Numbered from the stretch's first letter, positions 47,612 through 60,278 are shown. The stretch is 64,000 bases of DNA from Amanita rubescens (GCA_015039365.1 WION01000001.1:1054001-1118000), one strand, 5' to 3'. Made by a program: numbers and translations. The notes: a model not told the origin generated them from the sequence alone.

Positions 47612-49535
47612 ATGAGCCTCTGCAAAGCTCCAACCTCGAGAAGGGTAAGTTCAGAATCAAACACCCTTCACGGCCTTTTTCTGACTCGTCGACCACCAGT
47701 GCAACAACGGAAACTAATCACGAAGCTTGCACTGTCATTCTTCCTTTTTGGTCTCATCAATAACGGTTAGTCATTACGCCAAGCCATTATAGGGACTACG
47801 AATTAACTGTCTATACTCAGTGCTATATGTCATCATCTTGTCTGCTGCTCTAGACTTGGTTCCACCGTCTACTCCAAAGGGCATTATTGCATTCTGTAAT
47901 ATTGCTCCATCTTTCGTGGCGAAGATAGGATGGCCATACATATTGAAAGGTCGTATACGGTATACGAAACGACTTATTGGATGCTGCTTACTTAGCGTTT
48001 CTGGAATGATTGTGCGTCAACCGGGTCTTCTATTTATTGAGCGTGACCCATCGTGGACGATATATAAATTAGATTGTCGCATTGTTTGATAGCTTGTTTA
48101 TGAGGCTCGTTGGGATTTCCATCGCCTCATTTTCCTCAGGTATATTCGTTCCAGCAATTCTAATGGTTATCACTGACACAAGTTTCAGGTCTGGGAGAGT
48201 TGACATTCCTGCAGCTTTCAACTACTTACTCACCGGCGTCGATTGCCGGGCGTTCTATCAGGTATGAGGGGAGATTTTCTGGTTTAGACGATTGTTAAAT
48301 CTTGTGTAAGCTATTTCGCGTCGGGAACAGGGGCAGCTGGTCTTGTTGGTGCTTTAATTTGGTGGGAAGTTAGAAGTCTTGGCGTTCAGTTGGGTGTGGG
48401 TTTGTCTTCGGTAAGACTTTCGACATTGTTCATTACGAGTACTGATGAAATGCAGGTATTGCCACTGACAATACCGCTAGCATACTTCCTTCTCTTACCT
48501 GATCCTTCATCATTCACGGGGGCGGATATTTACGAGGACAGCGATGATACATCAGGACAAACATCGGCTTTGCCATACGCACCCCTTCCCACGTCTGAAG
48601 ATGAACAGCTGACGCTACTTTCCGGTTCTGAGAAAAGCGTAGCGCTTACCGCGGGCGATAAATGGTATTTGGTTAAACCCATGCTAGTGAGGTACATGTT
48701 ACCATTGTGTGAGTATTACGCGCCATCTCTTCGTATCGTGACTAACGTTGTGACCCACATAGTCTGTGTATACCTTGTACGTACCTGCGAACTCTGTTGT
48801 GAATGAAGGCTTACATTGTCACCAGTTCGAATATACGATTAATCAGGTCAGATTTGCTGCGTTTCACGAATTGGGGGCGCTTACCTTGTTTTAGGGAATT
48901 GCACCAACACTTGTGTATCCAGTGCCTCCGCCGGATGAATATCCGATCCTGAGCAAGATTATCCATTCTACTCGCGATTATTATCCCTTGTGGCAGGTGC
49001 GCCAGGATTATTCATACCAAATATCATCGTGCCACGTTAACTTATCCATAGCTTGTTTATCAAACTACCGTATTCCTTTCCAGGTCTTCCATATCCATTG
49101 GGATACCACCATTACCCATCCGTCTACTTCCCTTGCCTTCAATATTCCAAGCTGTTATATTGCTTGCGCTATCACTTGAATCCGCAGTCGGTTTTTTCCC
49201 CTCTAAATCAGAAGGCTTAAGTATAGCCACTGTATTTGTGCTTATAAGCTTGGAGGGTATATGCGGCGGATCAGCATAGTATGTATTTAACATATATTGC
49301 AAACTCTTCCTGGCTGATGCTCTGTAGCGTTAACGCATTCTACCATGTCAACCAAGAGCAGGCAGATATTGGCGATCCTGAGAAGTCTAAACAAGCGAGA
49401 GAATTTAAGATAGGTTCTATCGGATTCGCTGACTCCATGGGTATTTTGCTTGCATCATTGCTTGCAGTCCCGACAGAAGTGAATTTGTGCAGAGCACAAG
49501 TTAGTCGAGGCAAGATGCTGTGCAAGGCTCTGTAA
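47612..49535 (+). CDS. CLN3/Btn1 (battenin) family lysosomal/vacuolar membrane protein
   Basis: CLN3/Btn1 is a multi-span vacuolar membrane protein linked to pH and basic amino acid homeostasis. I prefer ATG 47612 (MSLCKAPTSRR), spliced to LALSFFLFGLINN, the first membrane helix; an in-frame ATG at 47504 is an alternative. Conserved blocks: VLYVIILSAALDLVPPSTPKG, AFCNIAPSFVAKIGWPY, SFSSGLGELTFLQLSTTY, YFASGTGAAGLVGALIWW, and VYLFEYTINQGIAPTLVYP. The end has EGICGGSAYVN, EFKIGSIGFADSMGILLAS and stop at 49535. About eight introns are inferred. An acidic loop (DIYEDSDDTSGQ) sits between helices as expected. It is divergent from the helicase gene. Confidence 0.92.
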
Positions 49536-49679
49536 TGTCCACATCCACATCCGTAATAGGTACATCATGGCTATAGGTAGATGCAGCCCCACCGGGAGTG
49601 TAGTTGCGAACTGGCGCGTACTGTGTAATAAATATATCGACAATTCGAAACTAGATGTATTGTACATTTGTCTGATAAA

Positions 49680-50720
49680 TCAGTCCTTCTTCGTCCTCTC
49701 GTGATCGCTCTTGGAAGATCCACCCCACCCAAACCAGCTTGATCGTGACGCTGGAGATGGTCCGGCTTCGCTCCCGGCATCTTGTCCGACATCATATCCT
49801 TCTATATCACTGGGTACTTCGATCTCTTCAAACCTACCCCCAGAACCATTTGAGTTTCTTCGTTCGCGACGGCGTATATCAGATTCGGAAGCCCCTCTCG
49901 ACAATCCGAGTGCTGGGGATGCACCGGGCACAGGAAGATGCTCTGGTGACAACTCCGCCCTCTCAAACCAATTCTCCCCACGTACAGATCCTGTATTGGA
50001 GTTGGAAGGGGGGTTATAATCTGTGCGCTGTTCTTGTCTGATGTTTGTTGTGCCCGCAGCTGCTTGGCGAAGTAATGCTGCGCCAGAAGCAATGATCCCA
50101 GGCCCATATGAATTCCACAATGATGAGACGAGTTGCGCAGGCCCTGAGGCGGGGTCGTGCAGACTAGGTGGAGCACTTGCATCGATTTCTCTGGAGAGGG
50201 TGGCTTCCCTCGGTAGTCCTGTCGTCGATGAGACATAGTCCCACAATGCTCGGAAACGTTCTTGGAGGAATGCATACATCCTGGCTCTGAGCGAAGCAAG
50301 AGTGGCATCAATTTGCGATTCGTGGGATCTGAAGAAGGGCGAGAGGTGGTTCACATAGATGTAGGAGGATCCGCGAGTTTGTGGAAGTACGAGATAGAGA
50401 AGCAATAACGTTTTTAGGGTATAGTAGAATGGAATCCTGCCGTCGCGTCAGCCGTGAGTTCATCCGCTGGTCTAGGTTACATACCACGAGACAAGCCACT
50501 CTGCGATGTACTCGATACCAACGACGCAACCTAACACGGACCAATACATAAGCCATCTTTCCAACTCTTCTTGAGAGGCAGGTCGTTGGCTCAGTGCCTT
50601 GTACGATGCATAGCCTGGATAGATAAAGGCGCCAATTGAACTACGGCTGTTAGTTACGTGGAGCACCGAAATAGTTAACGACGTACCTGACAAGACGAGA
50701 AGTCAAGAAGAACAGCATTG
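49680..50720 (-). CDS. TB2/DP1/HVA22 (REEP/Yop1-like) ER-shaping protein
   Basis: REEP/Yop1 proteins insert hairpins that curve ER tubules. Exon 1 is MLFFLTSRLV (start 50720), spliced to SSIGAFIYPGYASYKALS, the diagnostic family start. Next: ELERWLMYWSVLGCVVGIEY, then after an intron IPFYYTLKTLLLLYLVLP and a Gly-Ser-Ser-Tyr-Ile-Tyr stretch, all typical of TB2/DP1. The C-terminal 200 residues are an extension not present in yeast Yop1: Ser/Pro/Arg-rich, acidic patch EIEVPSDIEGYD, and an aromatic end SSWFGWGGSSKS. The exon from 50405 to 49680 is intact. Ends are convergent with CLN3, about 145 bp apart. Confidence 0.92.
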
Positions 50721-50906
50721 AGACTGGACGAATTACGCGTACCAAACTTTTTAAGGCTGCTTAATACCTCGTGCCAAAGCTATATATGGCAATTTCTCTA
50801 CTGCCCAGTGCCCACCACAATACAGCACCCTACAGCACCCCACAGCACGCTACACGAGTGGGTGTCTTACACTATTATATGTTGAAATTATTGCCGAATA
50901 ATTGAT

Positions 50907-50979
50907 GTCTCCGTAGCTAAGTGGTTATAGCATGCGATTGCAGATCGCAGGGTCCCGTGTTCAAATCACGGCGGGGACT
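50907..50979 (+). tRNA. tRNA-Cys (anticodon GCA)
   Basis: The cloverleaf folds fully. The acceptor stem pairs GTCTCCG with CGGGGAC (one T-G wobble). The D-arm is GCTAAGTGGTTATAGC, the anticodon stem is TGCGA/TCGCA with loop TTGCAGA (anticodon GCA), and the T-arm is CCGTG-TTCAAAT-CACGG. The discriminator is T at 50979, as expected for Cys. There is no intron. A T-run beginning at 50981 is the RNA polymerase III terminator. Confidence 0.95.
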
Positions 50980-50980
50980 G

Positions 50981-50985
50981 TTTTT
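50981..50985 (+). terminator. Pol III terminator of tRNA-Cys
   Basis: A run of five T residues directly follows the tRNA discriminator base, the normal RNA polymerase III stop signal. Confidence 0.8.
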
Positions 50986-51215
50986 GTAACTATGTAACTT
51001 GCGCGAGGGAACATCAAAACTAAACACATCTGGCCCTTCAGTAAATCACTCAATCTTTTGGTGCCAAGAACTAGCTTAAAGAGGGATAGGGAAAGCATAG
51101 TCTCCCGTAGTCAGACCAATAAATTCGGTCTTTTTTGACGTGATGCACGACGACACTCATATATAGTCGAAATATATTGCGTAGACATTATTAATGCATC
51201 ATTTAGAAGCCCATC

Positions 51216-52503
51216 TCAGGGGCAGAAGGTAACTGTATAGGTGGCGTAATGAGAAGAAGGACAAGCCCACAGCGCCGGTTCCACTGGACTCGTCGTAGGC
51301 GTAGGCGTAAGGAGTTCGGACAATTATCCTTGAAGTAAGAATAATAAGCGACGCCTATTCCGTTACGTTAGCGATTTGCCTTCTTTCCATAGACGGATGC
51401 TCACCCGAGGAAGGGCAGGTCTGCGGAGTGCTGTATTGACCTGTACAGCAGTTGGACGAGTTCGCTTATCAGAGATGAGCCAAGTGTATGGAAGTAGATC
51501 AATCAGTAGTAATTACAGGGGTTTCCGTCCAAGTCGGCCTCACATGCACTCTTGCAGCCAACTGGGAAACCTGCTGGGATCGAACGGACCTCGGAGAAGG
51601 TGCCGGGCCTAAATATCATTATGTTGTTAAACCTGGGTACTAGGATAAGAGATGATGCACAAACAGTTCGGACCAAGGTCGACAGTACAATCAGCTGTAC
51701 CACAACCAACAGTATTACTGATACTCGTAGGCAGGTTGTAGCCGTCGACAAGGGACACTTTAAGGAATAAGTGTTACTCTCCTGATGAACTAGTAAACAA
51801 GCTTACCGTCGTAGTAGTCTGTGTTTCCGTCACCTGCAAGAGTAAACTCGGCGAGAGTAGCAGGAGGAATGCCCTATTTGCAGATTAGCACGAATGATGC
51901 GCTTCACTGATCAACGGGCCCACTCACGGGTTGAGTGCAGACCAGACCACCATTGCATCCACCATCAAGACATGAGTTGGGACCTGGATTAGTGCTAAAA
52001 TCACAATTGCGTCGCGCCCTATATAATGCTCATGAATTGTCTGGTATCATAGAGCCGGCGCAACTTACCCAGATTCTGCCGGCAGTCCAATTGTCAGGCA
52101 CCTCGAACGTAACGGATGTAGAGGGATTGGCCGTCCACCTAGAGATCCGATTGTCATATTGCGTTTGACCAATTATTCACAAGGACATACCCAGACGGAT
52201 AATTTGGAGCAGCGCCAGAACCTGTGTACATCTGAGAAGCGGTCAGACTTTCTGGGCTTCATCTGAACAGGTTCTTGCTTACCGCTGGCCTATTCAGCCC
52301 AACATAAGAAACGATTGATGGGGAAAAAGGTAGTCCATACCAAATAATGAATGGACAGCCATTGTAGACCTAGAAGTCGATGCCACAATCCACAACAGGC
52401 CTCGATACTCAAGCTAGATCAGATGGCTTACCGTCAACGGACGAGCGGCAGCACCAGCCAACAGACCCAAAAAACCCGTACCGAATAAAGATCCCGGAGT
52501 CAT
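51216..52503 (-). CDS. Thaumatin-like protein, secreted
   Basis: Thaumatin-like proteins are secreted, disulfide-rich and in fungi often act on beta-1,3-glucan. Start 52503: MTPGSLFGTGFLGLLAGAAA is a signal peptide, then RPLTVYNGCPFIIWYGLPF. Family blocks, over several introns: FEVPDNWTAGRIWGRRNCDF, CLDGGCNGGLVC, PPATLAEFTLAGDGNTDYYD, VSLVDGYNLPTS, VGCGTADCTVDLGPNC, GFPVGCKSACEADLDGNP and CCTGQYSTPQTCPSSG. The last exon gives YYSYFKDNCPNS, then AYAYDESSGTG and LWACPSSHYATYTVTFCP in three different frames, separated by one extra T near 51309 and one extra G near 51273. Without these the C-terminus is canonical, with the final FCP. Confidence 0.88.
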
Positions 52504-52673
52504 AACTCGCAGGCGTGTTACCTGGAAAACGGGCAGCTTTTGCTCGTTGCCAGTATACCCAGCTTATGAGCTCCGTGCCCTAAACGCATGTTTTTCGTGT
52601 CTAAACTTAAACGGAAAAATCGGACGGAAACGGTCCCTCCACTGGAACCTCTGGGGGAGCCGAACCTTTCCAA

Positions 52674-53624
52674 ATGAGCTCCTCGACTCCAGCTTCTGAA
52701 CTGCCTAGAGAATCTATCGATCCGAATGGTCCGTCTGAAGAATCCAACCAAGTCGGAAGGGGAAACCCTTGCCGGGCGACTTCGCTCATCCGATCCCGTT
52801 CTCCTCACGACGAGTCCCCGGAGAGTCGAGTCAAATTCGACAAATCCGAACATCCCTGGCTCGTCGAGGACGAAACATGTAAATCGCTCAGCCCACTTCT
52901 TCAGAAAACTAGGATGCAACCCCTCGAGTGAGCAAAGGACCTATGAGCCATCATCATTAGCTCGCCTAGGCATGTCTCCTTCCCCGAGTCCGAATGGCTC
53001 GAGAGGTCGCGCCGTCAACTTCGACAAAGTACACACCCACCGACTCTCCATCTCTGGCTCCATCAAGGACTCCAGACGTGTCGCCAATGGCATCGACATC
53101 GCTATCGGAGATCCTGAACCAACCAAATATATTAGAATCGCACATGACTGGGTCGAAGCATGGTTTATCCGCATCGAAAGACCGAACTGCGTGAGTACCA
53201 CACATGGAAAGTTAGCGCTACTATAGATCAGCACGTACCATGAAACCGCTCACCATCGCGTCATCACCCTCGATCGGAAAATCAGAATGGAAGTCGCATC
53301 ACGAAGGGATGTTCGCAACTTGCGCTCAAAGAGTTTCGGAAATTCGAACACCTCGAGATCACGGCCTCGGTCACTACAAAACGGGCTCGGGACTTGGAGG
53401 ATCAAGCGGACGAGATGGCGCCAAACTCCAAAAGGTCCAAGCGTCATGGAACAACATCAGGGACGCTGTGCCTCTTCCGCATCTCGATGCAACTCGACGA
53501 ACTACTTCACCCGGGCCCTCACTTGGAACCGAACGGATTAGTCGTGTCTGGATACCATATTGAAACCTGGAGGCCAGACCATGTCATATGCAAAGGAAAA
53601 CGTCGGCCGCGATGCAGCTCCTAA
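52674..53624 (+). mobile_element. Gag-like retroelement remnant (basidiomycete Ty3-type associated)
   Basis: Fragments in shifting plus-strand frames read SEHPWLVEDETCKSLSPLLQ, PSPNGSRGRAVNFDKVHTH, IAHDWVEAW, FPHRKTEL-like text and KIRMEVASRRDVRN, and near the end SWNNIRDAVP and KENVGRDAAPKGLNK. This order resembles the gag-like proteins that accompany Ty3 elements in Agaricomycetes; that comparison is from memory. No reverse transcriptase, integrase or LTR pair is visible, and stops break every frame, so it is a decayed piece. It lies just upstream of the start of the thaumatin-like gene. Confidence 0.5.
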
Positions 53625-54072
53625 GGGCTTGAATAAACAGAGTATATGATTGCGGCCTTGCTGTTCAGTGCTGGAGCGAAGCCCCGTTGAATACGAAGTT
53701 TGAGTCGGCCCGGGGCAAGATCGCGTGAAGCTTAATCACCTGCTGTGCCGCATCGTCAAACTACTGTATGGAGGTGGAGAGAGGAGGTCGTATGAATAGG
53801 TCAACTGAGCTGACTTTCACATGAGCTACTTCGCGCCCGTTTCGCAGTGGATCAACTTGAGTTATTTTAGGATAGGGAGACATACACATGCATCACGATT
53901 CAATATATTCAATAGCTGTTGATAATAGTACACATGCCATGAACTTTTTTGCTCGGTGTTCAACGAATTCTAAGTCGTACTGTGTACAATGTTTTTGAAG
54001 TCCATGAATGTATGTAAAATGAATGTTCAAATGACAAGGTGGTCGTTACAACTGGCTATAAATCTGTAGGAA
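53625..54072. other. Intergenic, 3' of FKS; nothing recognised
   Basis: AT-rich sequence beyond the glucan synthase stop. No gene-like frame is found. Confidence 0.4.
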
Positions 54073-57000
54073 TTACACCCTTGGCACAGGGGGGGAAATA
54101 AAGTCCGTCGTAATGTCTATGTGATAGGTCAGGAAGGAATAGTCCTTTACAAATTGTCGCATATGGTGCATTGGATGCCTAACGAATTTCGCAACAAAGC
54201 GGCTAAACGGACACATGTCAGATAAACACCCGGGAAGGCAAAAGTGTGACCCACGAATCAGAATTAAAGCGATGAAAGAACCTATTACCAGAACGTAGAG
54301 GATGCCATATTTGACTATCTGATATTGCCTGTAAGCGCTCATCGCCAAAACAATGTGAATAAATATGACATACAATCCACCGGCGTCGCTGTTTTTGCCT
54401 CAGGGTAAACAGAGGTGCACGAATCTGCTTTGATGGGCGCAGCCAGACTAGAAAAACACGATGTAAGCACACGCTGAGAAACTGGCGAGTAACGTACAAA
54501 GAATGGTTGCATGGAACCGATCGAAGTATGGTATAAGAATAGGCGGCGTGAGCATGAACAGCAGCATGTGCCCGATGAGGAGGTCGGAGCTCCACAAAGA
54601 TAGTTCAGTGATCTTGACGACAAACTCGCGGGCAGGTTGAGACATAGCGTGAGCGCCGAGCCCACGTCCATACCAGCGTCCGGTCCACCACGCTCTGTTG
54701 GTTTCATCGTGTTTGAACTCTCGAGACAGGAACACCGATATCAGCGTCTTGAAGATGGCGCGTTGTATGGCGATAACTGCAATAAGACCTAAGACAGCGT
54801 GAGATGTATTCCATCGTTCAAGGAACCACTGAATGAAAGTTATCAATACGCGAGTGCCTTTCAACGCACTAAATTCGTAACGCACCAAAAATTCAAAGAA
54901 TCCAACCATCCCAATTACAGACAAAATGTGAGCTATCGTCGCCATGGTAGACCCGAATTTAGGGAAGGTAGGATCCAACATTGGCCCCAGGAACAATGAC
55001 GTGATGAACAGCGTCAATAAAACCCCCGCATTCCATACAATTGGACCAAGTGAGATTACAGCAATCCGAATGAGGGGAGCCGGAGGTATCTTTCCGTTAA
55101 TTGGGAATGACTTGACGAACAGGTATGCTATGACGAAGAGAGTGGCCATTATGGTAGGGAAGATGACTTCGGAAAAGATGACCGCTCTCCAGCTAGCGCG
55201 TGGCACATCACCTGAGAGTTTCTCGGAGGGGTGACCAAGCCTTTTCTTCTTGTATCCTGTTATCATTGTACGAGACAAGCGGCAATACCCAATCCATGAA
55301 TTATTATGCCACCGCGAATTGCCGCGAGACATCCATCGCAGAAATTCGCTGGTGCCAGAACTAAATCAGTGATTCAACCAGACATTGGAAAGAGAGCATA
55401 CCGATAATCGATGATGAAATCCGAAAAGATGAATTGATGAGGATTGAATAAAAATGGGCCTACGCAGAGAGCGAGAATGGACACCCAGAAGTAGACCAAG
55501 AACGGGGTCCAAATGGTCAACGTCACGTACAATAGCATGAGTAGAGTACGCATGCCCAGGTAGATACTAGGCCCTCCAAAACGCGAGAACAGGATGCTGA
55601 AACGGTTGCGTGTAGTTGCAAAACCACGTCCCGTCGCGATATAGCGAGCACCGCCGAAGGTCAAGTTCGTCAGTATTGAGTGGGTGTAGATCTGTGTCGA
55701 GAAAACCTCGAAAACGGGAGAGAGAGAACCAAATTGCTTCGCAAAACGGAAAATCGCTTTCCATGTCCCACGTTCAACAAGCTCTGAAGGTAAACGTCAT
55801 CAGCACACCGTCGCACCGACTAGAATTACGTACCTTGCAGGAACAGCGGCAAGAAGGGGATCATGAAGACAAGCAATATGCTGACAATAGTGCGTCTGAT
55901 CCACTGGAACACAGGGTCGAGGTTGTAGCATCCAGCTTGAGCTCCTACAACTTGAGTGTACTGGCAGATCGGTAATTGCGAGGTCAAGGTCCCCAGAAAT
56001 ACCACTACACACTAGTTGAAAAGATAATATAGGGACATAACGGAAAGACATACTGGTGACGATGAGTATTTGCACCGATAAAATAACCAACATGTTGTTA
56101 ATCTGGAATCCGGGATGTCCATAGTAAAACGTCAGGAAGCGGTCGATGGGCAGTTGCGTTCCAAGGTAGTAGTACTCCCGACTCAACATCTGTTCTCCCA
56201 TTCCTGTCCCAATTTTTGTTTGGAAGTTGAGGATGGTTTGGAATCCGAGGTCACGACCTTTTCCACATTGATAATATTCGGTATGCTTAATTCGACCACC
56301 CCGGCCAAATGCGTTCATTCCCGCGTAGATATCTTCGTTAAGATGTAGTCCTTTCTGGGCTTTGGAAACACCTCCGCGCGTCGTCATGTACAGCGCATTC
56401 AAGAAGTCAGGGTGACCGTAGTGAAGTTTTCCGCCAACCCATGCCATTGACCGAGCAGCCAAAGTACCAAAAGTCTGTTCTTTCCCAGCAGCAAGATCAC
56501 CGAGGATACCAATGTTCTCGGAGAAGATGTATTCACGAGCACCAACTATAGCAACGGGAGCTTTCTTAAACTCGTTACTGCCCCATTGAGCGTACGGATT
56601 CTGGCTTGACACGGAGTATTCCTCAAATTCTGCAAGGATGTTCCTGATCTTGAGACATTCTTCAAGATAATTATCTTGGTTTGCATCGATTAGTTGCAGG
56701 TATTCTCCCCGGTAAAAGACGATGGCATGATTCTGGTTATCCGATTTACCGTCTCCGAGAATAGGATTTCCGGGAAGCTCGATGCGAAATTTAGGACGTC
56801 GGCGTCCAGTTTCCGGAATGAACTCGCTATGTCCGTCGATCAAAGATGAGAATATGCGTGTTTCTCCGCCTTCCTTTCGAGGAGGTTCTTCTTCCAAGTA
56901 AGCAATCTGCAAGTCGGGATATGCGCGTAGTAAGAACTCCGCATTTTCCTGCTCTTCCTTGTTAAATTTGGAGTATCGTTGCATTGAAACTAGGAACTTG

Positions 57001-60000
57001 AACTTGCGACGCGCCATCCGCTCGAGTTCTCTTTCGAGTTTATCAGTATTTCCGCCAAAATGCTGCACGACCTCGGGATTCTCTACTCGGTAGAGCAACT
57101 TGATGGCCTTTGAATAATTCATCATCCCGGAAACCGTTCGATAAAGCGTCTGTGCGCGAAGAGAAGCCCAAATACGGGTGCGAAGTGTGAACTCGGGAGA
57201 AGAAGTCGTGAAACCGACGAGATTCAACGGAAGATCGTACTGTCTGTCTTTCTCATCAGGGTTTCCACCATTGAACGCCTCAGATTCTTGAGCCAAGATC
57301 TTTGTATCCTTAACGAAATTATCCCATTCGATCGGATGGAGCTGCTTCAGGTATTCAAGTAGAGTAACTCTGGTATTTTGGTCTTCCTCGCGAATGATTT
57401 CACGCAGCGAAAGTAAGGTCTAAAACATTTAGTCCGTTATATCATCATACATAACGGAAGAAAGCTCACCTTTTCACTATAATGCGGTGTAAGCACCGTG
57501 AACGTTGGCATGGCATCGACGGGTAGAGGTTCAGGAATGGAAGTAGTCAAAGACTGCGCGAAAAAGGAAATACGCCTCTCTGCCTCACTTCCGGGAGGGA
57601 AAAATTCGCCCTTGAAACCCTTGTCACCTTGAGAAATGAAGAAAGGCGGGGCCCGCAAACTCCTTCGACCGCCAGCGCCGGTTTCTACTTGGTGATAAAG
57701 TAACCTTTGTACGTGATCTATAGAGAGAAGATGTTCCCGGTACATGGAGATGATAATCGCATTCCATATCTGCGACACAAGGACCTATGACAATGTTTAT
57801 TATGACTGCCGCAAGCGATCCATTGGTCAATGCTTACCTTGGGCTTGTATTTAACTTCCATGACTTGAGTGGCCAGAATTTTAGCGTAGATTCTTTTGGG
57901 GAGACGGGTAAAGATGTCCTGCCAAGGGGTCCAGATGGACAGCCCAAGCCAAAACGAACGAGCAATGCTGAAAACAGTATTCCAGATGACAAACCACAAG
58001 AAGGTATCCAAGAAGAAAAGAACCAAGTCCATGATGAACATGATGGTCAGCGTGAACTCGGCCTGATTAGTGCATAACGCAGTGCCGAACAATCTGTCAC
58101 TGCATGCTTGGATTTTCATGCCGACCATGACTCTGATGGGTTGACTGAACGAGAGCGTGAGGAAGAAGTATGATTCTGTGAATTTGCAGCTGAACACCAA
58201 AACCCAAAGAAGTATGGAGGCCAGTCGACTTTTCTTGTCAAGCGGAGGATAACTCGCAGTGAAGGTCTGGCTGGCAAGATACTTGCGGGATTTGCCTGCT
58301 ACACGATCTCCGAACATACGTCCGGAAGGCATGATAGCAAAGAGGAGGGTAGCAATGACAGAGATGAAAAATTGGACGATGCCCAAGATGAGTGCCAATG
58401 AACCGCCTGTTCCATTGTGCTCGACAATAGCCACATAAAACGTTGGACCACAGGTTAATGCTAGCGTGACGAAAAGGAACACGAGCCGCCGCGTGAGATG
58501 GGACGTATTATTCCAAGTAGTCGGGATGTAGGAGAATTCGGCAAGAGTGGCGCAGATCATGATCACAGTTGCGACGGCACCGCCTAGGGCAACCGCACTC
58601 CACGTCATGGCGGGCGAGGAAGCGCCATTGATGGAGTAAATCGTTGGGGAATTATAGGACGTGTAGAAATAATACATGGCGATGTGTATCACCCAGACGC
58701 GATTGAAGTTGACGAGTAGATGTCCAAAAGATCGTTTCTCATAGTAGGTTTTGAAGAACACTCGTTTCCAGTCTATACGGTCAAATCTCATGAAACGTTG
58801 CGAGGGGGGAAGATCTATAAGCCGGGTCTTACGGGGGATGTGAGCAAAGGACCACAATTTAGCAAGCATAAAACTTGCCTTATCATTCAGCATTATCCGT
58901 GCAATTCCTTCAGGGTACCAGAATAACTGGTTTATATCGTCATAACCTATGATGGACTCATGATCCTTCTCTCTCCTCACAAACTTTCCCTCCACAACCT
59001 CATAACCTTGATCCCGCATAAATCGATAGAGTGGGCTGATAACTGCGCGCAAGTAAAGCCCTTCAGGAACGGGATCTGCTCGGTTTTGACACTCGGGGGA
59101 GCGGTAGTAATCGTCTGCACACTTAAAAATAAAGCACAAGCACTCTGGAGCGAATCGAACAGAAGTTGCTTCACCCCAGCACAGCAGATACAAGGCTAAT
59201 TGCCTGACGCGATCATACTGGCTCATATTATTCATGGCATGACGCCATCTCTCCAGAGCAGCGTTGAGAGATTTTTCGTGTTGAGGACGCTTTTCGCGCG
59301 TGATGGACTTGAGACGATTGAGGCCGGGATTCTGCGTTTGGCCAATTGCGTCGTCGAGATCGAGCTGTGCCGCGAAATACCACTTTCTATAGTTGGCGTT
59401 GTGACCACCGATATAGTCGGCGTGAAGAGTAAGGAGAGCCTGATTAGGTGACATGCGAGATGCTCTACTGTCCAGCAATTGCATCAAAAAATCAAACTAG
59501 ATGGTACAGTTAGTGCCTTGAATCGCCGATTGCGACTTGAATAAAACTGACCATATTCCTCATCGAGTCGCGCTGGAAACCAAACTTTTGAGTTAGGTCG
59601 AGGAATATATCTTCAATCTCTTCTTTGGATAGAGGAATGTGACGCTCGACAATCCAGGACGGGTAAGGTTCTCGCGCGCCGGCTGGTCCCCCGTAATCAA
59701 CAAACGTAGGAGTCGAAGATTCAGACTGGCCCATGCGCCCAATACCAGGTGGACCCAGCGACTCGGCAGAGGGAGCATAGCGTTGGCCATACACATCACC
59801 ATCTGAATCAGTGTCTTGGGGAGCTGCGCATCATGAGACAGGCTCCTGGCAGTGAGACAACGATGGAGGGGGTACTTACGATAGAAGTCGTAGTTTGGAT
59901 TGCGCTCATCGAAGCTTGGCTCCATCATGTGGGCGTTGCTGCTGTCCGAGGCATAAGTGTCGCGCCTGCCATACTCTGCGTTGTCAGACTCTGTGTCATA

Positions 60001-60105
60001 GAAGCGGCGCTGATGAGCTGCGTAAGGGTCCATCAAATGGGCATCTGTGGAGGGCGATGAGGAAACGTAGCCCTCCTGGCTAAGATGCCCGGATGGAGCA
60101 GGCAT
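54073..60105 (-). CDS. 1,3-beta-glucan synthase catalytic subunit (FKS)
   Basis: This large plasma-membrane enzyme polymerises UDP-glucose to cell-wall 1,3-beta-glucan. Start 60105 ([19 protein letters not shown]). The disordered N-terminus is followed by [30 protein letters not shown] and the FKS1 domain ([33 protein letters not shown]). A membrane cluster carries [17 protein letters not shown], the site of echinocandin hot spot 1. The glucan-synthase core includes [95 protein letters not shown] and [13 protein letters not shown]. Hot spot 2 is QWIRRTIV. The exons 59487-57718 and 57296-55800 are unbroken. The last exons are short and their joining ([10 protein letters not shown] to [11 protein letters not shown]) is not fully resolved, so the end is approximate. 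Confidence 0.93.
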
Positions 60106-60278
60106 AAGGAAGGGGACAAGATGATGGTTGTGAGGAGAGCGTGCAGAGACTATTGCCAAGAGGTGGACCAGAATTGCAGACGAGACGAACCAAACACAGC
60201 CGCAGTCTGGTTCGCCCAGTTCGCTTCCCCCGCCAGCACGCCAGCTCGACCGGTTCGCTTCTTGCCGGCTTCCCGCCC
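60106..60278. promoter_or_regulatory. Divergent promoter between FKS and the velvet factor
   Basis: Only 173 bp separate the two start codons, so both core promoters must share this GC-rich segment or extend into the neighbouring leaders. No clear TATA box is present. Joint regulation is inferred from layout alone. Confidence 0.5.

Noticed and set aside
52674..53624. Complete LTR retrotransposon
   Set aside because: No reverse transcriptase, integrase or paired long terminal repeats could be found around the gag-like fragments.
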